Positions 34,470 to 42,392 of a stretch of 64,000 bases of DNA are shown here, one piece after another. Below the pieces are notes generated by a model, which was not told the DNA's origin, made no database searches, and saw only the letters and a list, made by a program, of their open reading frames with translations. The position numbers were made by a program, and so were the translations under genes. Position 1 is the stretch's first letter; each line of letters opens with the position of its first letter. Origin of the DNA: Sphingobacteriales bacterium (GTDB taxonomy: Bacteria > Bacteroidota > Bacteroidia > Chitinophagales > Chitinophagaceae); NCBI GenBank assembly GCA_016235125.1, contig JACRLZ010000002.1, positions 806,001-870,000 on the forward strand, read 5' to 3'.

Positions 34470-35363
34470 ATGAAAATACTGGTTACAGGAGCCAATGGTT
34501 TTTTAGGATATTATCTTACCGGGCAATTATTGCAAAAGGGTTATGATGTTATTGCTACGGGGAGGGGAGGAAATCGCTTGCCATATATGGATGATCATTT
34601 TCTATATGCTTCGATGGATTTCACCGACCCATTTGCTGTGCATGACATATTTGAAAAATATGAACCCGATACTGTAGTGCATGCGGGAGCCATGAGCAGG
34701 GTGGATGAATGTGAACAAAATCAGTGGGGGGCCTATCATACCAATGTGGAAGGAACGATAAATATGCTTTTAAATTCGGCAGAGCGGAAATGTTTTTTTG
34801 TTTTCGTTTCTACCGATTTCATTTTTGATGGCCAGAAAGGGATGTATAGGGAAGAAGATAAGGGAAATCCGGTAAATTTTTATGGTAAAACAAAGCTTGA
34901 AGCCGAAGAGGCAGTAAAAGAATATGAGTATGGCTGGGCCATTGCAAGAACAATTCTGGTTTATGGAAGACCCGTGTCAGGCCGCAATAATATTTTGTCT
35001 GTAGTAAAAGAAAAGCTGCAGAAAGGTGAGGAGTATAAAGTAGTGGACGATCAGGTGCGAACACCTACCTATGTAGAAGACCTTGCTGCGGGTATCGTTT
35101 CAATCATTGAGAAAAAAGCTACAGGAATATACCATCTTTCCGGCGAGGATGTGCTTACGCCTTACCAGATGGCTTGTATGGTTGCAGATCATTTGAACAT
35201 GGAAAAATCTTTGCTTATAAAGGTAACTGCTGAAAATTTTTCGCAACCAGCGAAGCGACCACCTAAAACCGGGTTTTTTATTGAAAAAGCAAAAAGAATG
35301 CTGGGATATAAGCCTCTTTCATTTGGAGAGGGGCTTAAAAAAATTTTTTACGGTCAGAAATGA
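34470..35363 (+). CDS. RmlD-like NAD(P)-dependent sugar nucleotide reductase (SDR)
   Basis: A 297-residue extended short-chain dehydrogenase. I start at ATG 34470 because the protein then begins MKILVTGANGFLG with the nucleotide loop G7-x-x-G10-x-x-G13; the longer frame includes the terminator. The catalytic pair is Y138-x-x-x-K142 in VNFYGKTKLEAEE, preceded by STDFIFDG, which is typical of dTDP-4-dehydrorhamnose reductase relatives. No rhamnose pathway genes are nearby, so the substrate is open. Its end overlaps the receptor remnant on the other strand by 10 bases. Confidence 0.88.
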   Translation: MKILVTGANGFLGYYLTGQLLQKGYDVIATGRGGNRLPYMDDHFLYASMDFTDPFAVHDIFEKYEPDTVVHAGAMSRVDECEQNQWGAYHTNVEGTINMLLNSAERKCFFVFVSTDFIFDGQKGMYREEDKGNPVNFYGKTKLEAEEAVKEYEYGWAIARTILVYGRPVSGRNNILSVVKEKLQKGEEYKVVDDQVRTPTYVEDLAAGIVSIIEKKATGIYHLSGEDVLTPYQMACMVADHLNMEKSLLIKVTAENFSQPAKRPPKTGFFIEKAKRMLGYKPLSFGEGLKKIFYGQK

Positions 35364-35554
35364 AAGGAGACTCCTGCTTTCAGGATAAGCTTTGGGTTTA
35401 TAATACTCCTCGATTACTGTTTTAATTTTCCATCAGCTGCCAATTCACCTTTATAACCGAAAGTGAAATGATCACAGCGTAACCCTGCATTCAAATTGAA
35501 TTTATTGCTGATCCCGAATTCCTGGTTATATACACAAAATTGTTTAGCTCTCAT
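35354..35554 (-). pseudogene. C-terminal remnant of a TonB-dependent receptor
   Basis: On the minus strand a frame from 35554 reads NQEFGISNKFNLNAGLRCDH followed by FTFGYKGELAADGKLKQ and a stop, which is the style of a TonB-dependent receptor barrel. After the stop a second frame reads NPKLILKAGVSFHF and a stop at 35354; a final aromatic residue (F) is the usual end of an outer-membrane barrel. The two parts are out of frame and most of the barrel between them is missing, so this is decayed. It occupies most of the gene-free 345 bases between the reductase and DUF4331 genes; the rest (35555-35708) is AT-rich leader sequence. Confidence 0.6.
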
Positions 35555-35708
35555 TCACAGTTGATTAATGACTTAAGCTACGAGGCAAATAGCCAGGCGG
35601 ATTTTCACATTACTTTATTGCAGCATTTATTTTTTTTTTAAATCCGGATCACAACATACTCCGTATTTGTTCTAAATTCTATTTAAATAAAAACAAAACC
35701 ATTTAATT

Positions 35709-36380
35709 ATGAAAAAGAAAATCTTTTTATCGGGTTTGCTCGGTATGCTTGCAGTGGGCGGAATAATCATCGCTGCAGATCATATTGATGCACCCGCTGT
35801 TACCGGGCCCGGCAGCACCAGCCCCGGTAATGATATTACTGATGTATATGCATTTCAAAGCCCGGCCGACAACAGCAAGATGGTATTTGTGGTGAACACA
35901 CAGGGTCTTTTATCGCCCGGTGCTTCTGCGGCAGCCAGCTTTCCCTCCAATGTGATGTATGAATTCAACATTGACAATACCGGCGATAATATGGAAGACC
36001 TGGTGATTCAGTGCTTGGTGCAAAACGGAAAGATGAGAGTGTATGGCCCTGTTGCCCCGGCTGCAACGGGACTTAACAGCACGGTTAGAGTAAATGGCCC
36101 GGTGACGGAAGTAGCGGTAACACCCTATGGCGCTGCTGCTATTAATTCAGCAACCAATGCCAACGGAACAAAAATTTTTGCGGGCCCCCGTGATGATCCG
36201 TTCTTTTTTGACCTTGCCCGTTTTAAAATGATTATTGCAGGATCGGCTTCCAGCTTTAACAATCCTGGTTCTGATACGTTTGCCGGAACGAATGTGATGT
36301 CCATCGTAGTGGAAGTTCCTAAATCTTTGCTGGGCTCTGCCAGCACTATCAACGTATGGGCAGAGACAAAATCAAAATAA
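35709..36380 (+). CDS. DUF4331 protein, N-terminal half
   Basis: A 223-residue exported protein with a short leader (GLLGMLAVGGIIIAA). It begins ADHIDAPAVTGPGSTSPGNDITDVYAF, the diagnostic DUF4331 start, and ends at VVEVPKSLLGSASTINVWAETKSK. DUF4331 proteins are normally longer; the C-terminal part appears to be encoded by the next gene, 28 bases downstream. Function unknown. Its neighbours (a second DUF4331 part and a TPR protein) form one probable operon. Confidence 0.88.
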   Translation: MKKKIFLSGLLGMLAVGGIIIAADHIDAPAVTGPGSTSPGNDITDVYAFQSPADNSKMVFVVNTQGLLSPGASAAASFPSNVMYEFNIDNTGDNMEDLVIQCLVQNGKMRVYGPVAPAATGLNSTVRVNGPVTEVAVTPYGAAAINSATNANGTKIFAGPRDDPFFFDLARFKMIIAGSASSFNNPGSDTFAGTNVMSIVVEVPKSLLGSASTINVWAETKSK

Positions 36381-36408
36381 TTATTCAAAAATCTTAAATC
36401 TTATAATC

Positions 36409-36942
36409 ATGATACGCTTTAATAAAATCAGTTTATCCCTCATTGCAGCTTTATCATTATTTGCGGCAAGTTGCGATAAAAACGATACCCCGACCGATAA
36501 CTTTGATACATCAGGTACCTATATACAAAATGATCAGATGGCAAGGCCGGCCGTTAATACGGTGTTTGTAAATTCAGCCCGTAAGAACGAATTCAACACT
36601 ACAGTTCCTTCTGCAATGAATGCAGCTTTCAATGCGCAGTTTCAAAGTGTGCTTACTGCCTTTGGCTATACACAGAATGCTTTGGGACAGGATAAACCCA
36701 CTTTCGCAGGTTTATTGGTAACCGATGTATTGAATGTAAAAATGAATGGCACTACTACTTTTTTTGATGGAACCAATGTACTTACGGGAAGGACATTGGC
36801 GGATGATGTGATTGACACAGAACTCCTGCTCATTTTTGGCGGTCCCACAGGCGCATCAAACCCCGGACTTACAAAAGATAATGTGAATGCGAATGACAAA
36901 GCATTTCTAAACACATTTCCCTATCTAGCTTCACCTTTTTGA
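36409..36942 (+). CDS. DUF4331-like lipoprotein, C-terminal half
   Basis: A 177-residue lipoprotein (leader ending LSLFAASC). The mature part has QMARPAVNTVFVNSARKNEFN (about 43-63) and GRTLADDVIDTELLLIFGG (about 127-145), which correspond to the C-terminal half of long DUF4331 proteins. It has its own leader and its own stop, so this is a two-gene arrangement and not a simple frameshift. The two products may associate in the envelope. Confidence 0.8.
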   Translation: MIRFNKISLSLIAALSLFAASCDKNDTPTDNFDTSGTYIQNDQMARPAVNTVFVNSARKNEFNTTVPSAMNAAFNAQFQSVLTAFGYTQNALGQDKPTFAGLLVTDVLNVKMNGTTTFFDGTNVLTGRTLADDVIDTELLLIFGGPTGASNPGLTKDNVNANDKAFLNTFPYLASPF

Positions 36943-36955
36943 AATATATAACAAT

Positions 36956-36991
36956 TAGCCGGATGACTTTGTTTCAGTCCGGCTTTTTTTA
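36956..36991 (+). terminator. probable terminator after DUF4331 pair
   Basis: AGCCGGATGACT (36956-36967) pairs with AGTCCGGCT (36976-36984) with a two-base bulge, and a run of seven Ts follows. The TPR gene begins 12 bases later, so this may only reduce read-through. Confidence 0.65.
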
Positions 36992-37002
36992 AAAAGTATA
37001 CG

Positions 37003-38307
37003 ATGATGTTCAGAATATTTTTAGCGGTAGCCTTTTTCAGTTCTGTATTTTTTTCCTGTGAGAAAAAGGACAGAATAGTAGTGAATGAACAAGACTATAT
37101 CGGATACCTGCAACCCCGGTTTATCAGCGAGGAGAAGAAAAGAAATGAAACTGAAATCAGTTTCTGGCAGCAGAGACTTATCAAGGATACGGGGAGCTAT
37201 GTAAATAAGCTGGAATTAGCAAATAATTATTTACATCATTTCCGGATTTCCGGTAATATCAGGTATTTGAATTTGGGAGATTCATTGTTGAAAAGAAGCT
37301 CCGAAAAATTAGTGGATAAGGACCCCGGCATTCTATTTGCGTTGTCGCAGAATTCAATAACACAACACCTGTTTAATAATGCGGCAGCCTACAGAACAGC
37401 GGCGGAAAAGGCGCTTGGCGATCCGTATATTGTCAGGTTGCTTCAGTTTGATACGGAAATGGAATTAGGAAGTTATAACAACGCTTTAAAGGCGCTCAAC
37501 AGCCTGAAAGATAAAAATGCCTTTGATTACCTGATACGGAAAGCAAAATGGGAAGATCATAGCGGCAATACGGATAATGCAATCTTGCTAATGGAACAGG
37601 CGTTTGAGAAAATAAAGAACAAAAAGAAAAGTCTCTATTGCTGGACTTTATCCAACCTTGCCGACATGTATGGTCATGCCGGAAGGGTTACTGACGCCTA
37701 TAATGCTTACCTGCGGGTATTAGAAAAAGATCCTTCCAGTTTATATTGCCTGAAGGGGATAGCCTGGATTGCTTATTCACATGATGGTAACAATAATGCC
37801 GCTAAACGAATCCTTGAATACATATTATCACAGACGAATATGCCTGATCTGAAAATGATGCGGGCCGGGATAGCGACTCAGGAAGATAATGTAGCTGAAA
37901 CAAATAAATGGTTGGAAGGGTTTATACAGGATGTACAACAAGCAGGTTATGGCGGGATGTACAATAAATATCTGATTCATATTTATAATGAAGATCTTCA
38001 TCAATATGATAAAGCAATTTCTTTGGCCGAAAAGGAATTGAAAAACCGGTTTACTCCTGAAACCTGTGACTGGCTGGCATGGTCATATTATAATAGCGGC
38101 AATTTTTTAAAAGCGATGGAATATACAAGAAACTATGTGTACAAAAGAACCTTTGAACCTGAAGCCCTGATGCATACTGCATTTATTTATGCTGCCAATG
38201 GAAAAAAGAAGGAAGCAAAACAATTATTGAAGGATTGCCTGCAAAGCAGTTTTGAGTTGGGCCCGGTTACCACCAGAAAAATAAAGGAAAAACTGGCTTC
38301 ACTTTAA
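37003..38307 (+). CDS. TPR lipoprotein
   Basis: A 434-residue protein with a leader ending FFSSVFFSC. Most of the rest consists of tetratricopeptide-like helical pairs (for example GDPYIVRLLQFDTEMELGSY, GRVTDAYNAYLRVLEKDPSS, SGNFLKAMEYTRNYVYKR). It follows the DUF4331 pair and probably belongs to the same locus. A binding scaffold is likely; no catalytic motif is seen. Either ATG at 37003 or 37006 could start it. Its 3' end overlaps the arginase-family gene by 4 bases. Confidence 0.78.
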   Translation: MMFRIFLAVAFFSSVFFSCEKKDRIVVNEQDYIGYLQPRFISEEKKRNETEISFWQQRLIKDTGSYVNKLELANNYLHHFRISGNIRYLNLGDSLLKRSSEKLVDKDPGILFALSQNSITQHLFNNAAAYRTAAEKALGDPYIVRLLQFDTEMELGSYNNALKALNSLKDKNAFDYLIRKAKWEDHSGNTDNAILLMEQAFEKIKNKKKSLYCWTLSNLADMYGHAGRVTDAYNAYLRVLEKDPSSLYCLKGIAWIAYSHDGNNNAAKRILEYILSQTNMPDLKMMRAGIATQEDNVAETNKWLEGFIQDVQQAGYGGMYNKYLIHIYNEDLHQYDKAISLAEKELKNRFTPETCDWLAWSYYNSGNFLKAMEYTRNYVYKRTFEPEALMHTAFIYAANGKKKEAKQLLKDCLQSSFELGPVTTRKIKEKLASL

Positions 38308-39251
38308 TTCATCATCAGCACATTCACACTGCGCTGAAGGATATTAAAAGCTATTTCAGCCATCAGGTTTTCTTTGTCAAGTGTGGGATTTACTTCTGTG
38401 ACTTCAAAACAGCAAACTTTTCTGTTTTGCATGAATTTGCTGATAAGGTCTTCGGCTTCCCTTTCCTTCAGACCATTGCCCACCGGTGTGCCCGTTCCTT
38501 TTGAAATGGATGAATCCAGGCTGTCTACGTCAAATGATACATATATATCTGTGCAATCTGCAAGGTAGCGAAGCACTGCCCTGACAATGTTCTCTGCTCC
38601 TTTGTTCCTCACCTCTTTGCTGCTGATAACTTTCATAGCATATTTCTCGATCAGGTATTTCTCTTCTCTTTCATAATCACGAAGAGAAATAAATACAACA
38701 TCCTCCGGCAGCACTTTGGGAGCAATGCGGCCGGTATTTTTTAACTGGTTCCAGTATTTTACCGTTTCGTCATCCACTTCATGCACCGCACAATCTTCAT
38801 TGTCCTTGTTTATAGTGGCAGCCATTGGCATACCATGCACATTACCGCTGGGAGTAGTGTAAGGTGTATGCAGATCTGCATGGGCATCAATCCAGATAAC
38901 GCCTAATTTACTTTTTGGCTTCGCCATTTTTATGCCGGCAATAGTGGCGCCTGCTGTACTATGATCACCACTCAGTACAACCGGAAAGAAATTATTTTTA
39001 ACGGAATCACAAACAGATTTGCTTACCCTTTCATAAATGGCGGCAATACCCTTGATGCGTTTGGCATAGGGAGACTCAATAGGTTCATACAGAAGTTTGT
39101 TTTCGGCCGGTATTTTTTCTGATGGGAAATGAATAAAAAAATTACTCATGAAATCCAGTGCGGCTATCTTAATGGCTTCGATACCCAGGCTGGCGCCACG
39201 GGTGCCTGCCCCGATTTCAGACGGAACTTCTATCAGTTTTATGTTTCTCAT
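38304..39251 (-). CDS. arginase family hydrolase
   Basis: A 315-residue dimanganese enzyme. Metal-binding motifs are complete: SGDHS (H97), WIDAHADLH (D122, H124, D126) and VSFDVDSLD (D241, D243). The start KLIEVPSEIGAGTRGAS and GTGTPVGNGLKERE fit arginase (arginine to ornithine and urea) better than agmatinase or formimidoylglutamase, but substrate choice within this family is hard to read. No urea or ornithine genes are nearby. It is transcribed alone. Confidence 0.88.
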   Translation of the reverse strand: MRNIKLIEVPSEIGAGTRGASLGIEAIKIAALDFMSNFFIHFPSEKIPAENKLLYEPIESPYAKRIKGIAAIYERVSKSVCDSVKNNFFPVVLSGDHSTAGATIAGIKMAKPKSKLGVIWIDAHADLHTPYTTPSGNVHGMPMAATINKDNEDCAVHEVDDETVKYWNQLKNTGRIAPKVLPEDVVFISLRDYEREEKYLIEKYAMKVISSKEVRNKGAENIVRAVLRYLADCTDIYVSFDVDSLDSSISKGTGTPVGNGLKEREAEDLISKFMQNRKVCCFEVTEVNPTLDKENLMAEIAFNILQRSVNVLMMN

Positions 39252-39461
39252 ACCTTAATCGTTAAAGACAAGCCGGCAATACCGGTAAATGGGAGAGTAA
39301 GTAAGGGCTACTACAAAAAGGAATTAATCAGGAATGTAATAATTGGCGGGAAGCGATTGTTCCGCAAATGTGTAAATGCAATCCTTCTTAATTGATTTGT
39401 TATGCATATGGCCTGCAGCAAAGGTAGCTAATAGTTTTCTTGCAGTCAAGTTGCAAAAAAT

Positions 39462-40253
39462 CTATTCATGTATTGCCAATATGGGGATATTGCTCTGATA
39501 AGCAAGTTTTTTTGTATGGCTTTTTATAAAAAACTTTGACAATATGTTCTGTTCTTTATGAATAATGAGTATCAGGTCAATTTTTTTATCTGAAGCAAAC
39601 TGGTTGATGGCTTCATCCACATCATTCAGGCCAAGGAAATAAAATTCCGGGTGCATTTCCTCAAACATTTTTCTGAGTTTCTCTTTTTCCTGCTGGTATT
39701 CTTCCGTTATGGATACATAATGTTGATTACTGATATTCACTATATGCAGGGTTGGCTGAATTGTTTTCAGAAAATTTCTGATAGGAACCGAAGGGGTGGA
39801 AGCCATCACATCCTCAAAATCGGAAGTGAGCATAACATTTTTTACGTCTTTGTATGAGGAGTCAGGAGGAACAATCAAAACAGGGCAGGCTTTTGTGTTC
39901 AGTATTTTCAATGCATTGCTTCCTGCCAGGCTTTGCCCGATGGTCGTTCTATCAGTGATGCCCATGACAATAAGGTCAGCTTTTCTGTGACGGGCCAATT
40001 TTTCAAGTTCCAGCAGAAAATCAGAGCCTTTTTCTGCCAGCATGCTAAGTTTAACTATCCCTTCTTTCATCAACATGGTTTTCACATTTTCAAGACCCTG
40101 CTTTGCATCCGGCGCATCCGATTCGTTTTCATAAACATGATAGAGGATCATATTTACGCCATAGCGACCGGTAAAGAGCTTCATAGCATACCGGGCAGCG
40201 ATCAAAGATGGTTCTGAAAAGTCAACGGGAACTATTACAGTCTGGATAGTCAT
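39462..40253 (-). CDS. universal stress protein, tandem UspA domains
   Basis: A 263-residue product from ATG 40253 (MTIQTVIVPVDFSEPS); an in-frame ATG at 40280 would add nine basic residues. The first UspA domain (1-145) ends with the ATP-loop pattern GITDRTTIGQSLAGSNALKIL and CPVLIVPP. The second (about 146-263) is more divergent, ending IKSHTKKLAYQSNIPILAIHE. Such proteins bind ATP or related ligands and help cells under stress. It shares length and order with the gene at 40324, its paralogue. Confidence 0.85.
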   Translation of the reverse strand: MTIQTVIVPVDFSEPSLIAARYAMKLFTGRYGVNMILYHVYENESDAPDAKQGLENVKTMLMKEGIVKLSMLAEKGSDFLLELEKLARHRKADLIVMGITDRTTIGQSLAGSNALKILNTKACPVLIVPPDSSYKDVKNVMLTSDFEDVMASTPSVPIRNFLKTIQPTLHIVNISNQHYVSITEEYQQEKEKLRKMFEEMHPEFYFLGLNDVDEAINQFASDKKIDLILIIHKEQNILSKFFIKSHTKKLAYQSNIPILAIHE

Positions 40254-40323
40254 GAATTGAGGTTTTTTATTTCTGCGCAAAGGTACAGATTAAGAAGCCT
40301 GCGGAAAAGAGAAAGCGGTTCTT

Positions 40324-41109
40324 TTATTCATGTGCAGCCAGAACAGGTATGTGGCTGTGATAAGCAAGGCGTTTTGTGTGGGTGCTTTTCAGAATTGAGG
40401 CCGAGTTGCTCTGATGTCTTGGGATGGTAATAATCACATCAATGGAATAGTCTTTTATAAAGTCGTCCAGCGCATCAAAAAAATCGTCTCTTGCAATAAA
40501 ATAAAACTCCATTTTCCATGTTCCGAACATTTTCTTAAATTTTTCTTTGCCCTGCTGCATATCCTCGGTCAATGATACATAATGATCTTTATTTACATTA
40601 ATAATATGAAGCATAGGATTAAACATTTCCAATATGGCATTGATCAGTTCAGAGGGTGTTGTTTCTTCTATTTTCTTATAATCTGAAGCGAAGGCTATGT
40701 TATTGATGCCCTTGTATACAGCATCAGGCGGAATGATCATTACCGGATAAAGGTTCCTGTCTACAAGTTTCAAAGTATTGCTCCCGAACATTGCCTGCCG
40801 GGCTGCGGATTTACCTGAAATTCCCATTACGATAAGAGTAGCCCTCACAGTATGGGCCAGCCGGGCAATATTATCGATCAGGTCGCCACCCATTTCCTGT
40901 TCCAGTTCCACAGACTCCACACCGGTTCTTATGAATTCTTTTCTCAGACTTTCAAGGTAGTTGTGGCAAATATCATGGTCGTCAGGTGTTTCGTAATTAT
41001 TGTATAGTACTGCCACAGCATCTTTTCTGCCAGTCAGCATTTGAGCAGCAAAACGGGCTGCATTTAATGAGGTCTCAGAAAAATCAACAGGAATAATTAC
41101 TCTATGCAT
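40324..41109 (-). CDS. universal stress protein, tandem UspA domains
   Basis: A 261-residue paralogue of the product at 39462. The first domain starts RVIIPVDFSETSLNAARFA and has GISGKSAARQAMFGSNTLKLV before the strand YPVMIIPP; the second ends LKSTHTKRLAYHSHIPVLAAHE. Both genes keep the same linker region (HYVSLTEDMQQGKEKFKKMF here, HYVSITEEYQQEKEKLRKMF there), so they came from duplication of a two-domain gene. The 70-base gap allows co-transcription. Confidence 0.85.
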   Translation of the reverse strand: MHRVIIPVDFSETSLNAARFAAQMLTGRKDAVAVLYNNYETPDDHDICHNYLESLRKEFIRTGVESVELEQEMGGDLIDNIARLAHTVRATLIVMGISGKSAARQAMFGSNTLKLVDRNLYPVMIIPPDAVYKGINNIAFASDYKKIEETTPSELINAILEMFNPMLHIINVNKDHYVSLTEDMQQGKEKFKKMFGTWKMEFYFIARDDFFDALDDFIKDYSIDVIITIPRHQSNSASILKSTHTKRLAYHSHIPVLAAHE

Positions 41110-41201
41110 TGAAAAGATGGTTTGTTTCGCCAGTCTAAATTTACAGGTTTTGAAATAATGATTGCAGTAAATTAATGCAGAAAGAATACAGTTAAGAATT
41201 G

Positions 41202-41882
41202 CTACCAGGAGCAGATCTTTTGATCAATTACATCAAACATATCCCTGAAAGCAGGTGCCAGCTTTTCCCTGTTTTTAAGAATATAGGCATAAGGAGTTTC
41301 TCCTTCCTGTGCAGTAGCAGGCAGTATTTGTTGGTTTGCAGGATTGACTACAGGATCGATGATCCCCCGGCGGCCGGGTATTATTCTCCGGCCATATAAA
41401 AGTATTGCTGGAGGAGAGGCATAAGAATTCAACGTAACCCGGTTTGAAATCCTCCAGGTTTCATTCATATCCACAATGATGAAGCGTTTAATATATTGTC
41501 CTGTTTCATTTCTAAGCAGAAGAGAACATTCAAACCCATAAATGGTCTGTATGTCCCAGGTTTCTGTCGGCCTTGTATTCAGATTGTTTGAATAGGCAGA
41601 AAGAATATGAACCGGCCTGTATTCAAAAACCACAGGTTTCGACATTTCAAATTCAATAGTGTAACGGGGGTTGCAATCATCGCCACACAATTCCTTGTCC
41701 CGGATCTCTTCGCACACAAGAGGTAACTTATCTGAAAGTATTTGCCATATCTTATTGCCGGGTTTCCAGTAATCGGGAAGATTTATCCTGTATTTATTCG
41801 TATCAATCCTGTTAAGATGCTGGGATACTGCGACAGAGGAGCAGACTGACAGAAAAACGCAAAAGGACAGAAAAATTTTCAT
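41202..41882 (-). CDS. secreted protein of unknown function
   Basis: A 226-residue product with a signal peptide (MKIFLSFCVFLSVCSSVAVS). The mature part has a cluster of four cysteines (CEEIRDKELCGDDC plus a later FEC) and several beta-strand-like segments. It ends VIDQKICSW. I do not recognise the family. It stands 92 bases from the UspA gene and 56 from the small gene at 41939 on the same strand, so it may share a transcript with the latter. Confidence 0.65.
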   Translation of the reverse strand: MKIFLSFCVFLSVCSSVAVSQHLNRIDTNKYRINLPDYWKPGNKIWQILSDKLPLVCEEIRDKELCGDDCNPRYTIEFEMSKPVVFEYRPVHILSAYSNNLNTRPTETWDIQTIYGFECSLLLRNETGQYIKRFIIVDMNETWRISNRVTLNSYASPPAILLYGRRIIPGRRGIIDPVVNPANQQILPATAQEGETPYAYILKNREKLAPAFRDMFDVIDQKICSW

Positions 41883-41938
41883 CCTGCTTGCTTTATAATA
41901 AAGTTAAACGGTTTCCTTAAAACAAAAGTTGCTTCACT

Positions 41939-42247
41939 TTAATAAATTGATTCAAAGGTTTTTTGCTGCTGCAACCTTGAAAAGACCGGGGTATTACCGC
42001 ACAAGGCAGCTAACTGCTGAACATAATCCCTGAATGTGGCCGACCGGAAATGATGATTCGCAATGGATTCCTTTTTAAAACTTTTGATGTGAATAAAAAT
42101 ACCATCGTTATCATAGTCTGCATAACACTGGCTGCGCATGCCCCCCGGACCCTGCTTGTGCAACGATTCAAAATACCCGGCAATTATTTTTTGTGCAGAT
42201 TGTTCCCGGCCCTGAGGCACTGTAAAGGACATAATATACCTTACCAT
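41939..42247 (-). CDS. small ABM-like dimeric barrel protein
   Basis: A 102-residue cytosolic protein. The pattern VRYIMSFTVPQGREQSAQKI, GMRSQCYADYDNDGIFIHIKSF and HFRSATFRDYVQQLAALCG resembles antibiotic-biosynthesis monooxygenase-like dimeric barrels: a strand, a helix, then a strand with aromatic residues, and a helix. Many members are not oxygenases. The similarity is weak and based on layout, so no activity is claimed. Confidence 0.55.
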   Translation of the reverse strand: MVRYIMSFTVPQGREQSAQKIIAGYFESLHKQGPGGMRSQCYADYDNDGIFIHIKSFKKESIANHHFRSATFRDYVQQLAALCGNTPVFSRLQQQKTFESIY

Positions 42248-42392
42248 ATTGCATACAGTTTTGGTTTCAGCCGGTCGTATTATGGCAAAAGGATGTTTTA
42301 ATTTGCTGCTTTACATCCCCGGAAGATGTCTTTTTTGGGATAAACGGTTAAAAACTTTATTTCTGTGGCCCCACTCGAAATCATGACTCATT

